NCBI GenBank assembly: GCA_039818165.1
Contig: JBCBUL010000007.1
Location: forward strand, 34,732-98,731
DNA: 64,000 nucleotides
Direction: 5' to 3'
From: UBA5336 sp039818165
Lineage (GTDB): Bacteria; Pseudomonadota; Alphaproteobacteria; Caulobacterales; Hyphomonadaceae
Shown here: positions 35,977-44,392 of the stretch, one piece after another
How the letters are laid out: every line of letters begins with the position of its first letter
Position numbering within the stretch: the first letter of the stretch is position 1
Notes under the pieces: model-generated
Database searches by the model: none
Seen by the model: the letters and a program-made list of their open reading frames with translations, nothing else
What the model was told of the DNA's origin: nothing
Program-made: the position numbers and the translations under genes

Positions 35977-36015
35977 GCGCCCGCGAAGCCACCATGCCGG
36001 TTTCGCGGGCGTTTT
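35977..36015 (+). terminator. Rho-independent terminator after rpsP
   Basis: Stem GCCCGCGAA / TTCGCGGGC (35979-35987 and 36002-36010) followed by GTTTT. It would separate rpsP from the crystallin and rimM genes, so rimM is not simply co-transcribed with rpsP. Confidence 0.8.
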
Positions 36016-36110
36016 GCGTTCAAAATCGAAAACCTGTTTATTATTCAACGCATCACGGCGCGGTCACGCGTCTGTGAACACTCCATCAGAGATGAACGGC
36101 AGATAAACGA

Positions 36111-36143
36111 GCCCTGAATGCGGCGGTGAAACCACATTCAGGG
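36111..36143. repeat. Perfect 10-bp inverted repeat upstream of the crystallin gene
   Basis: GCCCTGAATG (36111-36120) and CATTCAGGGC (36134-36143) are separated by 13 bp and end 46 bp before the crystallin start. It may form an mRNA hairpin in the leader or be an operator. No T tract follows on the plus strand. Confidence 0.6.
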
Positions 36144-36189
36144 CCGCTCAGGCAGACTCCTGACCATGCGAAAGGAACAGGAGACCCCC

Positions 36190-37116
36190 ATGAGCTTCAA
36201 ATGGATCACAAGGGCCGCAACCGCCGCCCTCGCAACCCTTGCCTTCACAGCCGCCCCGGCCGTTGCCGACCGAGACGATGACCGCCGCCGGGAACGCGCC
36301 GAGATCCTCATCGAAGAGATTTTCGGCGGCCGCGTCCACAATGGCGGCTTCCGAAACATCGACGATGATGACGACTGGCGTCGCCGCAATCGCGGTTTTA
36401 ACGGCCGGCGCGGTGGAGGCCTCGTCCTCTTCGAGGATCCCGGTTTCCGCGGTCAGCGTTTCCCCATTAACGGCCAGGTCAACAATCTCCGTCGTTTTGG
36501 ATTCAACGATACTGCGTCATCCTTGCGCGTGCGCCGCGGCGCCTGGCTTGTTTGCACGGATCCAAACTTTAATGGCCGGTGCCGCGTCTTTACCGCAGAT
36601 CAAAGCGCGTTCTCGCGCCGGGGCCTGAATGACCGCATCACTTCTGTACGCCCGATCAGCGAGCGGGAAGCACGGCGCTACGCCCGCAATGGCGGCTTCG
36701 ACAATGATTTCGGCTTTGGCGGAGACCGGGACTGGCGCAATGTACGCGACCGGGACCGGAATCGCAATCGGAACCGTGACTGGCGCCATGACGATCGCGG
36801 GATTGGCAATCTGGGCCGTTTCGGCAATGCGGAGCTGATTGTCTACAAGGACCCAAATGGCCGGGGCAGCGCCCTGCCGGTGAATGGATCGATCAGCTAT
36901 CTGCGCTCCGCAGGGTTCAATGACACGATCAGCTCCATCGAAGTGCGCGCCGGACGCTGGGAGATTTGTTCCGATCCGGACTTCCGCGGCCGCTGCCGGG
37001 TCATTGACCGCTCCATCGGTTATACGCGAGAGATCGGCCTGAACGACAATATCTCCTCGATTCGCAGGCTGGATGGCTCGCGCAGGGGACGACGCAATAC
37101 GGATTGGCAGTGGTAA
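36190..37116 (+). CDS. Secreted beta/gamma-crystallin-domain protein
   Basis: 308 residues with a signal peptide (ITRAATAALATLAFTAAPAVA, then D). Two beta/gamma-crystallin units are visible: FEDPGFRGQRFPINGQVNNL with CTDPNFNGRCRVF, and YKDPNGRGSALPVNGSISYL with CSDPDFRGRCRVI; each pair has the Greek-key signature and the N/D-x-x-S-S motif (NDTASSLRV, NDTISSIEV) that binds Ca2+ in microbial members. The linker (about 170-215) is rich in Arg, Asp and Asn. ATG 36190 has AGGAG upstream. It lies between rpsP and rimM, an unusual place; rimM starts inside its 3' end. Confidence 0.85.
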   Translation: MSFKWITRAATAALATLAFTAAPAVADRDDDRRRERAEILIEEIFGGRVHNGGFRNIDDDDDWRRRNRGFNGRRGGGLVLFEDPGFRGQRFPINGQVNNLRRFGFNDTASSLRVRRGAWLVCTDPNFNGRCRVFTADQSAFSRRGLNDRITSVRPISEREARRYARNGGFDNDFGFGGDRDWRNVRDRDRNRNRNRDWRHDDRGIGNLGRFGNAELIVYKDPNGRGSALPVNGSISYLRSAGFNDTISSIEVRAGRWEICSDPDFRGRCRVIDRSIGYTREIGLNDNISSIRRLDGSRRGRRNTDWQW

Positions 37117-37658
37117 AACAACCCGACACACTGAAAGACCTTGTAGTAGTGGGCGCCCTGATGGGCGCCCATGGCGTTCGCGGGGACGTAAAGGTGAAAA
37201 GCTTCACCGCCGAGCCTGCTGACGTCTTCACCTATGGCCCGCTGCTGGATGAGTCTGGCGCGATTGTTCTGGACGCCACCAATATCCGCCGGGCCAAGGC
37301 ACACTTCATTGCGACACCCCATTCGCCCCGCACCCGTGAAGACTGGGAGGCGCTGAAGGGAACGCGCCTGCACGTCCCGCTCGAGGCGCTGCCAGATACG
37401 GAAGACGATGAGATTTATGTGGACGAACTGCTGGGCCTGTCCGCCTTCGGTGTAGACGGCGCGGCCCTCGGCAAGGTGAAAGCAGTGCAGAATTACGGTG
37501 CCGGTGACCTTCTGGAGATCGCGCCAGCCGGTGGCGGAGCATCCGTCCTAATTCCATTTACCGAAGAAGACGTGCCGGATATCGATCTCACTGAACGCCG
37601 CATCACGATCACAAGCTGGGGGCTCTGGACCGAGGCGGACGACGAAAAAGACGCTTAG
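37110..37658 (+). CDS. rimM: Ribosome maturation factor RimM
   Basis: Binds S19 and aids 30S maturation. 182 residues: N-terminal RimM barrel (VGALMGAHGVRGDVKVKSFT) and C-terminal PRC barrel (IYVDELLGLSAFGVDG, VLIPFTEEDVPDIDL). The start is GTG 37110 or TTG 37104; both lie inside the end of the crystallin gene (its TAA is 37114-37116). trmD and rplS, its normal followers, are absent; the next gene is convergent, with stops sharing 4 bp. Confidence 0.93.
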   Translation: MVKQPDTLKDLVVVGALMGAHGVRGDVKVKSFTAEPADVFTYGPLLDESGAIVLDATNIRRAKAHFIATPHSPRTREDWEALKGTRLHVPLEALPDTEDDEIYVDELLGLSAFGVDGAALGKVKAVQNYGAGDLLEIAPAGGGASVLIPFTEEDVPDIDLTERRITITSWGLWTEADDEKDA

Positions 37659-38578
37659 ATCGACAAGCCTTTCGGGGCAATCTCTTCCAGTTCGGCCATC
37701 TGCGCAGGGGGTGTCGGCAGCACTTTGCGCTTCTCAAGATCGAACGTGACGGCCACGGCTTCACTGGTCATCCAGGCATCACCCGAGACAGGGTCCAGCA
37801 TCCAATGAACCAGCGAATGGGTCTTCTCGGCCACGCTGTTGAGACCGGAGCGGATCTCAAACAGATCGCCCATGCGCGGCCAACGGCGATAGATCAGGCG
37901 ATACTCCAGCACGGCAGCGCCCATGGGCACACCGCCAGCGGCCTCAGCCACCCGCTTTCGCCAGTCGAACAGCAAATTCGGCACAGAATCCGACACGCGG
38001 CCCATGAACCAGGGCGCCCACATTGTGCCAAAGGCATCGCAATGGTGGGGCGCGACCATGCCCCGGCCGATGACCGGGACGCCAGCTGTCTCGGCAACAG
38101 TAACGGTCGCGTCCTCGGCGCTGCGGCAAGGTCCACCCGGCTCCAGGCTGCGCGGCTTGGTGTCTTCTGGAGGTGTATCAATCGCCCGCTCTAGCGCCGA
38201 CAGCGTGCGACGTGACCAGGGAAAAGGCCTCACATCCGGCGCAGTGGCGTGAACGAGGCGGGTGCGAAAACTGGCCGCGGGCGTCCCGTCGCCATGGCGC
38301 ATTTCCTGATACAGGTCGACCGTGGTGTCGTCGAAACCCACCACGCACCCCTGCATGGTCAGCGGCCGGCCCGGCATCACTTCGCGAATGTACCGGATAT
38401 GATGCTCAAGCGGCACCAGTGTGGATGGCGAACTGGCCGCAAAGGCGTTCGGCAATTCGATCGCGCGGGCGAACGCGCCAAGGCCCTCCATCGCCTTCTC
38501 AACATAGACGCGCACATTCATGTGCCCCATCTCGTCGCAATCCCACGTATTCGCACTGCCTTGCCAGAGGGGGATCAT
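37655..38578 (-). CDS. Double-hotdog acyl-CoA thioesterase-like protein
   Basis: 307 residues with two hotdog-type halves. The first reads WDCDEMGHMNVRVYVEKAMEG, an Asp-x-x-GHMN pattern like 4HBT thioesterases; the second begins near VAPHHCDAFGTMWAPWFMGR, with an equivalent D-x-F-G. Such double-hotdog proteins hydrolyse acyl-CoA or acyl-ACP thioesters. The start overlaps the leuC stop by 4 bp, so it is translationally coupled to leuC. The substrate cannot be deduced. Confidence 0.8.
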   Translation of the reverse strand: MIPLWQGSANTWDCDEMGHMNVRVYVEKAMEGLGAFARAIELPNAFAASSPSTLVPLEHHIRYIREVMPGRPLTMQGCVVGFDDTTVDLYQEMRHGDGTPAASFRTRLVHATAPDVRPFPWSRRTLSALERAIDTPPEDTKPRSLEPGGPCRSAEDATVTVAETAGVPVIGRGMVAPHHCDAFGTMWAPWFMGRVSDSVPNLLFDWRKRVAEAAGGVPMGAAVLEYRLIYRRWPRMGDLFEIRSGLNSVAEKTHSLVHWMLDPVSGDAWMTSEAVAVTFDLEKRKVLPTPPAQMAELEEIAPKGLSI

Positions 38579-39975
38579 CCGCCAATCAGACCCGTAATTG
38601 CCGCCCGTGCGGCGAGTTGTGGACTCATGAGATGGGTGCGACCGCCGCGGCCCTGGCGGCCTTCGAAATTACGATTTGAGGTCGAAGCACACCGCTCGCC
38701 GGGGCTGAGAATATCCGGATTCATGCCGAGGCACATGGAACAGCCCGGCTCGCGCCACTCAAACCCAGCGTCCATGAAGACCAGATCGAGCCCTTCATCC
38801 TCCGCCTGGACGCGCACAAGGCCGGAGCCGGGCACGACCATCGCCCGTACGCCCTCAACAACCGAGTTTCCACGCGCGACATCGGCCGCCGCGCGCAGGT
38901 CCTCGATGCGAGAATTGGTGCACGAGCCGATAAAGACACGCTGCACAGGAACGCCGGAAATCGCCTGGCCTGCCTGAAGGTCCATATAGTCAAGAGCGCG
39001 TGCAACGGCGGCGCGTTTGACGGGGTCGTCGATATCGGCCGGATCGGGTACACGGCCACTCAGCGGAATGGCCTGTTCCGGGCTCGTGCCCCATGTCACC
39101 GTAGGCTCAACATGGGCAGCGTCGATCTCTACAATCCTGTCCCAGGCTGCATCGGTATCGGAGACAAGCGTCTCCCAATAGCGTTTGGCGATGTCCCAGG
39201 CTCCCGCCTTGGGCGCGGCGGGGCGGCCCTGCATGTAGGCGAATGTGACCTCATCTGGAGCGATCAACCCGGCCCGCGCGCCACCTTCAATGGATAGATT
39301 GCAGAGAGTCATCCGCCCTTCCATGGAAAGGGCCCGGACCGCCTCTCCGCGATACTCCATCACGTGACCCGTACCACCTGCGGTTCCGATCTTCGCAATG
39401 ATATGCAGGGCCAGGTCCTTCGCCGTTACGCCTTCGCGCAATCGACCGGTGACCTCGATCGCCATGTTCGCAGACTTCCGCGCCCGCAGCGTCTGGGTGG
39501 CGAGCACATGCTCGACCTCTGACGTGCCGATACCATGGGCAAGCGCGCCGAACGCGCCGTGGGTGGATGTGTGGCTGTCACCACAGACAATGGTCATTCC
39601 GGGTTGGGTTCGGCCCTGTTCCGGCCCGACCACATGAACAATTCCGTTGTTGATGTGGCCCATGGGGAAGAACTCGATGCCGTGTTCAGCCACATTCCGG
39701 GTCAAGGTCTCCAACTGGTTTCGGGCATCGGGGTCGCTTACGCCCGAAAGCCCCGCGGCCTGATTTTCAGTTGGCGTGTTGTGATCGGCCACGGCGAGGG
39801 TCAGGTCCGGCCGGCGCACGGGCCGACCCGCCGCTGCGAGCCCGGCAAAGGCCTGAGGTGTCGTCACTTCGTGGATCAGGTGAAGATCGATATAGAGCAG
39901 GCTTTCACCCGTCGCTGCATCGGTCTCCACAAGATGGGCATCCCAGATTTTGTCGTAGAGAGTCTTGCCTGCCAT
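38575..39975 (-). CDS. leuC: 3-isopropylmalate dehydratase large subunit
   Basis: Isomerises 2- to 3-isopropylmalate in leucine synthesis with LeuD. 466 residues. Iron-sulfur cluster Cys are present in VFIGSCTNSRIEDL and CSMCLGMNPD; other signatures are HEVTTPQAFAGL and CGDSHTSTHGAFGALA with HGIGTSEVEHVLATQTL. The usual partner leuD is not adjacent: the next gene downstream is the coupled thioesterase. The rplS-trmD-rimM block that often neighbours leuC in this group is represented only by rimM, on the other strand. Confidence 0.96.
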   Translation of the reverse strand: MAGKTLYDKIWDAHLVETDAATGESLLYIDLHLIHEVTTPQAFAGLAAAGRPVRRPDLTLAVADHNTPTENQAAGLSGVSDPDARNQLETLTRNVAEHGIEFFPMGHINNGIVHVVGPEQGRTQPGMTIVCGDSHTSTHGAFGALAHGIGTSEVEHVLATQTLRARKSANMAIEVTGRLREGVTAKDLALHIIAKIGTAGGTGHVMEYRGEAVRALSMEGRMTLCNLSIEGGARAGLIAPDEVTFAYMQGRPAAPKAGAWDIAKRYWETLVSDTDAAWDRIVEIDAAHVEPTVTWGTSPEQAIPLSGRVPDPADIDDPVKRAAVARALDYMDLQAGQAISGVPVQRVFIGSCTNSRIEDLRAAADVARGNSVVEGVRAMVVPGSGLVRVQAEDEGLDLVFMDAGFEWREPGCSMCLGMNPDILSPGERCASTSNRNFEGRQGRGGRTHLMSPQLAARAAITGLIGG

Positions 39976-40044
39976 AGCTGCCTCATTCTTTTATTCCGTT
40001 ATGGATCAGCGCCCCTTGGAAAACGCAACCCATCGGAGGAGAAT

Positions 40045-40902
40045 ATGAGCAAAGATCGCGCGATCACTGTCCCGCGTGAGCTCGCCGCGTTCATAGCCTT
40101 GCAGCTCCGGCGCGGAACCTTCCCCAAAGACTTAATTGTCTCGTTGAGAAAGAAGGGCTGGAAAGACAATGTATTGAAGCCTCTAATGGGGCCCGCTTTC
40201 GATGGGATAATTAAACCAGAATCGGTCGACCACGAAGCAATTTACAATGCACGAATCACGGAGTTGGCTGAAAGCCATCCCGATATACGCAAGGTGCACT
40301 CATCAAAGGCGCAGGTTTACCAATGGTACAATTTCCTCAAGCCTGAGATTTGCAACCGATTGATCGCTCAGACCGAACAGCTCTGGCGAGACTCCACCGT
40401 CACCGACGCTTTCGCAGATCCGAAGATCCGGACAAGTCGAACGGCTGATATAGGTATTCATGGCGACGCCTTGATTTATAGTATCGATGAAGCGATGGCG
40501 GATGGACTTGGAATACATTGGTCGTATTCCGACCCGTCCCAGACCCAGCGTTACGAAGTTGGCCAAGAATACAAGGCCCATCATGACTATTTTACGCCCG
40601 GCACGAGAGACTTTCAGGTAGAGTGCCAGACGCGAGGCCAGCGAACCTGGACATTCATGGTGTATCTCTCCGATGTCGAAGACGGTGGCGGGACACGGTT
40701 TAGAAGGCTCGACAAACTGTTCATGCCTGAGAAAGGCTCTGCAGTCATCTGGAACAATCTCAACCGCGACGGCTCAGTAAATCCTTGGACACTCCACCAC
40801 GGGACCAAGGTGCGGAAGGGTCGAAAATATGTCCTGACAAAGTGGTTTCGTGAGCGTGGCTGGGGGGAAATGGTCTTCAGGGCGCCGCACGCTCCGAAAT
40901 GA
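40045..40902 (+). CDS. 2-oxoglutarate/Fe(II) oxygenase, prolyl 4-hydroxylase-like
   Basis: 285 residues. The C-terminal half has the P4H fold with metal ligands: His and Asp in QEYKAHHDYFTPG and the distal His in LHHGTKVRKGRKYVLTKW, where the downstream Lys/Arg binds 2-oxoglutarate. VYLSDVEDGGGTRFRRL is also typical. The N-terminal ~80 residues are a helical domain found in some bacterial members. The substrate is unknown (protein prolines or small molecules). ATG 40045 has GGAGGA upstream. The 3' end overlaps the convergent GH5 gene by 26 bp. Base composition is less GC-rich than in leuC. Confidence 0.88.
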   Translation: MSKDRAITVPRELAAFIALQLRRGTFPKDLIVSLRKKGWKDNVLKPLMGPAFDGIIKPESVDHEAIYNARITELAESHPDIRKVHSSKAQVYQWYNFLKPEICNRLIAQTEQLWRDSTVTDAFADPKIRTSRTADIGIHGDALIYSIDEAMADGLGIHWSYSDPSQTQRYEVGQEYKAHHDYFTPGTRDFQVECQTRGQRTWTFMVYLSDVEDGGGTRFRRLDKLFMPEKGSAVIWNNLNRDGSVNPWTLHHGTKVRKGRKYVLTKWFRERGWGEMVFRAPHAPK

Positions 40903-41923
40903 GGCCGAACGCTTCTAGCATGCCCGGTCTCCAGGCCTCAGCCTCGGGGTCATAGGCGCCAAGCCCGGCCGCAAAGCCCCAATGGCACCAACTGAATCCA
41001 GACCCTTCCGCCGCGCGCCGCACAGTGTCGATCCAGGCGGTGCGCTGTTCAATAGGAATGGACCCATTTGTGCCAAATTCACCCAGGAACACCGGAAGGC
41101 CGTCGGAAATCGCTTTTTGCCGCGCAAGGGCGAAATGGGCGCGGATTTCCGCAATCTCGGCGGGGTCATCCCCCCATTCGCCAGGATAGGTCGGCGGGGA
41201 CTCCAGCCAGACTGCCCCCTGGTGGGTAAAGTCGTAGGGCTCGTAATAGTGGAAGGTCGACATGACCCTCAATTCACTCGGGAAGTCAGCCTCCCGCCAG
41301 GCATCCAATCCGCCCCATCCGCTGGAGGACAGGATGACCCAGCGCTGGGGATTGGTCTCCCTGACCAGCGCAAGCAGCTCGCGGTTCAGCGCATCCATGC
41401 GGCGCACCGTCAGATCATCTCGGGGCTCGTTTAACAGTTCAAAGATCAAATGGTCTGGCGCGCCGGCATACCGCTGTCCAAGCTGGCGCCAGATAGCTTT
41501 CAGGCGCGGGGTTTCCCCGTCTGGATCGGCGTAAATCTCGTTGAAGTGATGCACATCTAGAATAATGTTCAGGTCCGCCGCCAGAGCCTGGCCGACGAGC
41601 GTATCGATCCGTGCCAGCAATTGTTCGGAAATCTTGTAGTCAGGCCCGGGACCGGTGTGGGCGGAGACCTTGACCGGCAAGCGGAGCGTGTCGAACCCGG
41701 CATCTGCGATGGTGAGTATGTCCTGGGCGCGAACAGAGTATCCCCAATCGCCCTCATTGGGCGCCTCAAGCGCGTTTGAGAGGTTCATGCACCGCTGGAT
41801 GGGGCTGGGCGGCACCGTGCGCGCAGGTTCGACCGTCTCCTGAGGACTGGCGGGCGTATCGCACCCCGGCAGGCAAACCATCGCTACCAAGAGAAGGAGC
41901 GGAAAAATCAAACGACTGGCCAT
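40877..41923 (-). CDS. Glycoside hydrolase family 5 lipoprotein (cellulase-like)
   Basis: 348 residues. Signal peptide and lipobox (LLLLVAMVCLPGC) predict a lipoprotein. The body is a (beta/alpha)8 glycosidase of GH5 type: a conserved Arg in DTLRLPVKVSAH, paired His in NIILDVHHFNEIY, the acid/base Glu in FELLNEPRDD and the nucleophile Glu in FLGEFGTNG. Substrates in the family include cellulose, mannan and xyloglucan; which one applies is not determined. ATG 41923 is chosen to begin the signal peptide. It is divergent from the DUF1801 gene. Confidence 0.9.
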   Translation of the reverse strand: MASRLIFPLLLLVAMVCLPGCDTPASPQETVEPARTVPPSPIQRCMNLSNALEAPNEGDWGYSVRAQDILTIADAGFDTLRLPVKVSAHTGPGPDYKISEQLLARIDTLVGQALAADLNIILDVHHFNEIYADPDGETPRLKAIWRQLGQRYAGAPDHLIFELLNEPRDDLTVRRMDALNRELLALVRETNPQRWVILSSSGWGGLDAWREADFPSELRVMSTFHYYEPYDFTHQGAVWLESPPTYPGEWGDDPAEIAEIRAHFALARQKAISDGLPVFLGEFGTNGSIPIEQRTAWIDTVRRAAEGSGFSWCHWGFAAGLGAYDPEAEAWRPGMLEAFGLISERAAP

Positions 41924-41984
41924 GGCGCGGACATTGTCGTTTCTTTCTTCTATCGCAAGCAAAATCACTCGAAGGAGGTCAACC

Positions 41985-42350
41985 ATGGCTCGTCCGGCAG
42001 TTGCCGATGCCTATTTCGAAAAGCAACCCGAAGAGATGGCGCGCATTGCCCGCGCTCTCGCTGACAGGATTGAAGCCGTCGGGCCGGGCCTGGCGTGCAA
42101 GCTGGCGTGGGGGTTCCCTTGCTGGAGCGGCAATGAGCGCATCGTGTCGGTCACGTGCCAAGCCGCGCACTGCAACCTGCAGCTCTGGTCGGGCGCCCGA
42201 CTGACCAGTGTAAGCGACCGGATCGTTGGCACTGGAAAAGCCCTGCGGCATGTGAAGCTGCGAACGCTCGCGGACGTAGACAGCGAAATAGACGTTATTC
42301 TGAATGCCGCCATCGCGCTCGACGCAACGGACCCTCAAAAAGTGCGGTGA
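41985..42350 (+). CDS. DUF1801-type small protein
   Basis: 121-residue cytosolic protein with the layout of the DUF1801 / YdhG-like fold: N-terminal helix (EEMARIARALADRIEAVGPG), a core strand with WGFPCWSGNERIVSV, a strand pair (NLQLWSGARL) and a C-terminal helix (VDSEIDVILNAAIAL). DUF1801 proteins have no firm role. ATG 41985 has GGAGG upstream. The glutathione peroxidase gene follows 50 bp later. Confidence 0.7.
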   Translation: MARPAVADAYFEKQPEEMARIARALADRIEAVGPGLACKLAWGFPCWSGNERIVSVTCQAAHCNLQLWSGARLTSVSDRIVGTGKALRHVKLRTLADVDSEIDVILNAAIALDATDPQKVR

Positions 42351-42400
42351 CCATTTGACGTCGCCCATAGCGGTCTATGTCAGAGCCGAGGAGCAGACAC

Positions 42401-43018
42401 ATGCAAAATTTGATGATCCCGGTTCTTGGCGCCGCATTACTTGTTGCCGCCTGCGGCAGCGAGCCTGAGACAAACACAGGTCCCGTCGCGGTTGATGTCG
42501 CTGAACCTGCAGCACCCCCCCCAATGCCTTCGGAGACCACCATGGCCGAGCTGACTGACTTCACCACGATCACCGGCGAGCCTATGCCGCTGAGCCAGTT
42601 TGAAGGCAAAGCTGTTTTGGTCGTGAATACGGCTTCACGTTGCGGATACACGCCGCAATATGAAGGGCTGCAGGCCCTCTGGACGGACTATAAGGATAAA
42701 GGCCTGGTGGTTGTCGGAGTTCCATCAAACGATTTCGGCGGGCAGGAACCAGGCACTGAAGCCGAGGTGAAAACGTTCTGCGAGATCAACTACGGTGTCG
42801 ATTTCCCGCTGACCTCGAAGGAGGCCGTTGTCGGCACGGGCCGCCACCCGTTCTATGCGATGGCTGAAGACGCTCTGGGTGAAGCGGCGCGGCCAAAGTG
42901 GAACTTCCACAAAATCCTGCTCGATACGACCGGCACACCGATCGCCGCGTTCCCATCCAGCGTGAAGCCGCAGGATGATGAACTCGTCTCCGCAATTGAT
43001 GGCGTGCTGGCGGGATAA
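42401..43018 (+). CDS. Glutathione peroxidase, lipoprotein form
   Basis: Reduces hydroperoxides with a thiol. 205 residues. The catalytic set is present: peroxidatic Cys in NTASRCGYTPQYEGLQ, Gln in SNDFGGQEPG and Trp-Asn in KWNFHKILL; a Cys rather than Sec occupies the site. The N-terminus (IPVLGAALLVAACGS) is a lipoprotein signal with a good lipobox (VAAC), followed by a Pro-rich spacer, so the enzyme is probably membrane-anchored in the periplasm, less common than the cytosolic form. GAGGAG precedes ATG 42401. Confidence 0.92.
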   Translation: MQNLMIPVLGAALLVAACGSEPETNTGPVAVDVAEPAAPPPMPSETTMAELTDFTTITGEPMPLSQFEGKAVLVVNTASRCGYTPQYEGLQALWTDYKDKGLVVVGVPSNDFGGQEPGTEAEVKTFCEINYGVDFPLTSKEAVVGTGRHPFYAMAEDALGEAARPKWNFHKILLDTTGTPIAAFPSSVKPQDDELVSAIDGVLAG

Positions 43019-43119
43019 AAACCCCACCTTGCGTTCGGCTCGACCAAGGCAGGCCTTGACGGCGCCAGCGCTTGCCCCCTCATGTGGTGTGAAAGACACA
43101 GCGCATGCAGGAGGACAAT

Positions 43120-44301
43120 ATGGCTGATCAGGATCCCGTCGTAATCGTAGGCATGGCCCGCACGCCCATGGGTGGGCTTCTGGGCGACCTGTCTGCGCTC
43201 AGCGCAAATGAGCTCGGCGCCATTGCCGTGAAAGCCGCGGCCGAAGAGGCCAAGCTCGGCGCCGATGAGGCCGATGAGATCATCATGGGCAACTGCCTGC
43301 CCGCCGGTCAGGGCCAGGCGCCCGCGCGTCAGGCAGGCTTCAAGGCCGATATGGACAAGGGTCTTGAGTCCACCACCATCAACAAGATGTGCGGATCAGG
43401 CATGCAAGCCGCGGTCATGGCGCGCAACGCGATCCTGGCGGGCGAAGCGGATGTGGTGATCGCTGGCGGCATGGAGTCTATGACCAACGCTCCACACATC
43501 ATCGATGTGCGCAAGGGCCACAAATATGGCGACATGACCTCCAAGGACCATATGGCGCTCGATGGCCTCACAGACGCCTATGCCGGCACGCCGATGGGCC
43601 TGTTCGCTGACCAGATTGCCACCGAATACCAATTCACCCGTGAGCAGCAGGATGCCTACGCCCTGGAAACGCTCTCACGCGCCCAGATGGCCACCGAAGA
43701 GGGCAAGTTCAAGCGCGAAATCGCGCCGGTGACGATCAAATCCCGCAAGGGCGAGACCGTCGTGGACAGCGACGAGCTGCCGCGCACCGCCCGGCCCGAC
43801 AAGATCCCGACCCTGCGTCCGGCCTTCTCCAAGGATGGCACGGTGACGGCGGCCAATGCCTCGGCCATCTCCGATGGCGCCGCCGCACTCATCCTCATGA
43901 AGCAGTCCGAAGCCGACAAACGCGGCCTGTCGCCAATCGCCAAGATCGTCTCGTCCAGCTCTCACGCCCATGAGCCTGAAAAGTTCACCACCGCGCCCGT
44001 GCCCGCCATGAAAAAGGCATTGGAAAAGGCCGGCTGGGAAACGGGCGACGTGGACCTTTGGGAAGTGAATGAAGCCTTTGCAGTGGTGCCGATGATCGCG
44101 ATGAAGGAAATGGGCATTTCCCATGACATCGTGAACGTGAATGGCGGCGCGTGCGCCATGGGTCACCCGATCGGCGCCTCAGGCGCACGGGTACTGATCA
44201 CCCTGCTCGCAGCGATGGAAGACCGCGACGCCAAGAAAGGCGTCGCCTCGCTCTGCATCGGTGGCGGCGAAGGCATCGCTATGTGTGTCGAGCGCAGCTA
44301 A
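43120..44301 (+). CDS. Acetyl-CoA acetyltransferase (thiolase)
   Basis: Condenses or cleaves acetoacetyl-CoA; feeds PHB synthesis or short-chain beta-oxidation. 393 residues, with the active-site Cys in NKMCGSGMQAAVMA, the His in GGACAMGHPIGASG and a second catalytic Cys in ASLCIGGGEG. GGAGGA precedes ATG 43120 (MADQDPVVIVGMARTPMG). A strong terminator follows, so it is a single-gene unit. The biosynthetic (PhaA/AtoB-like) type is likely but not proven. Confidence 0.95.
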   Translation: MADQDPVVIVGMARTPMGGLLGDLSALSANELGAIAVKAAAEEAKLGADEADEIIMGNCLPAGQGQAPARQAGFKADMDKGLESTTINKMCGSGMQAAVMARNAILAGEADVVIAGGMESMTNAPHIIDVRKGHKYGDMTSKDHMALDGLTDAYAGTPMGLFADQIATEYQFTREQQDAYALETLSRAQMATEEGKFKREIAPVTIKSRKGETVVDSDELPRTARPDKIPTLRPAFSKDGTVTAANASAISDGAAALILMKQSEADKRGLSPIAKIVSSSSHAHEPEKFTTAPVPAMKKALEKAGWETGDVDLWEVNEAFAVVPMIAMKEMGISHDIVNVNGGACAMGHPIGASGARVLITLLAAMEDRDAKKGVASLCIGGGEGIAMCVERS

Positions 44302-44325
44302 ACCTGCAGGCCGACGAACAACAAG

Positions 44326-44357
44326 CGCCCGCTTCGGTCTTCCGAAGCGGGCGTTTT
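44326..44357 (+). terminator. Rho-independent terminator after thiolase gene
   Basis: A 12-bp perfect stem CGCCCGCTTCGG / CCGAAGCGGGCG (44326-44337 and 44342-44353) with a 4-nt loop, followed by TTTTC. Confidence 0.92.
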
Positions 44358-44392
44358 CATATAAGGTAAGTGTCAATCCGGGATGACACTTG

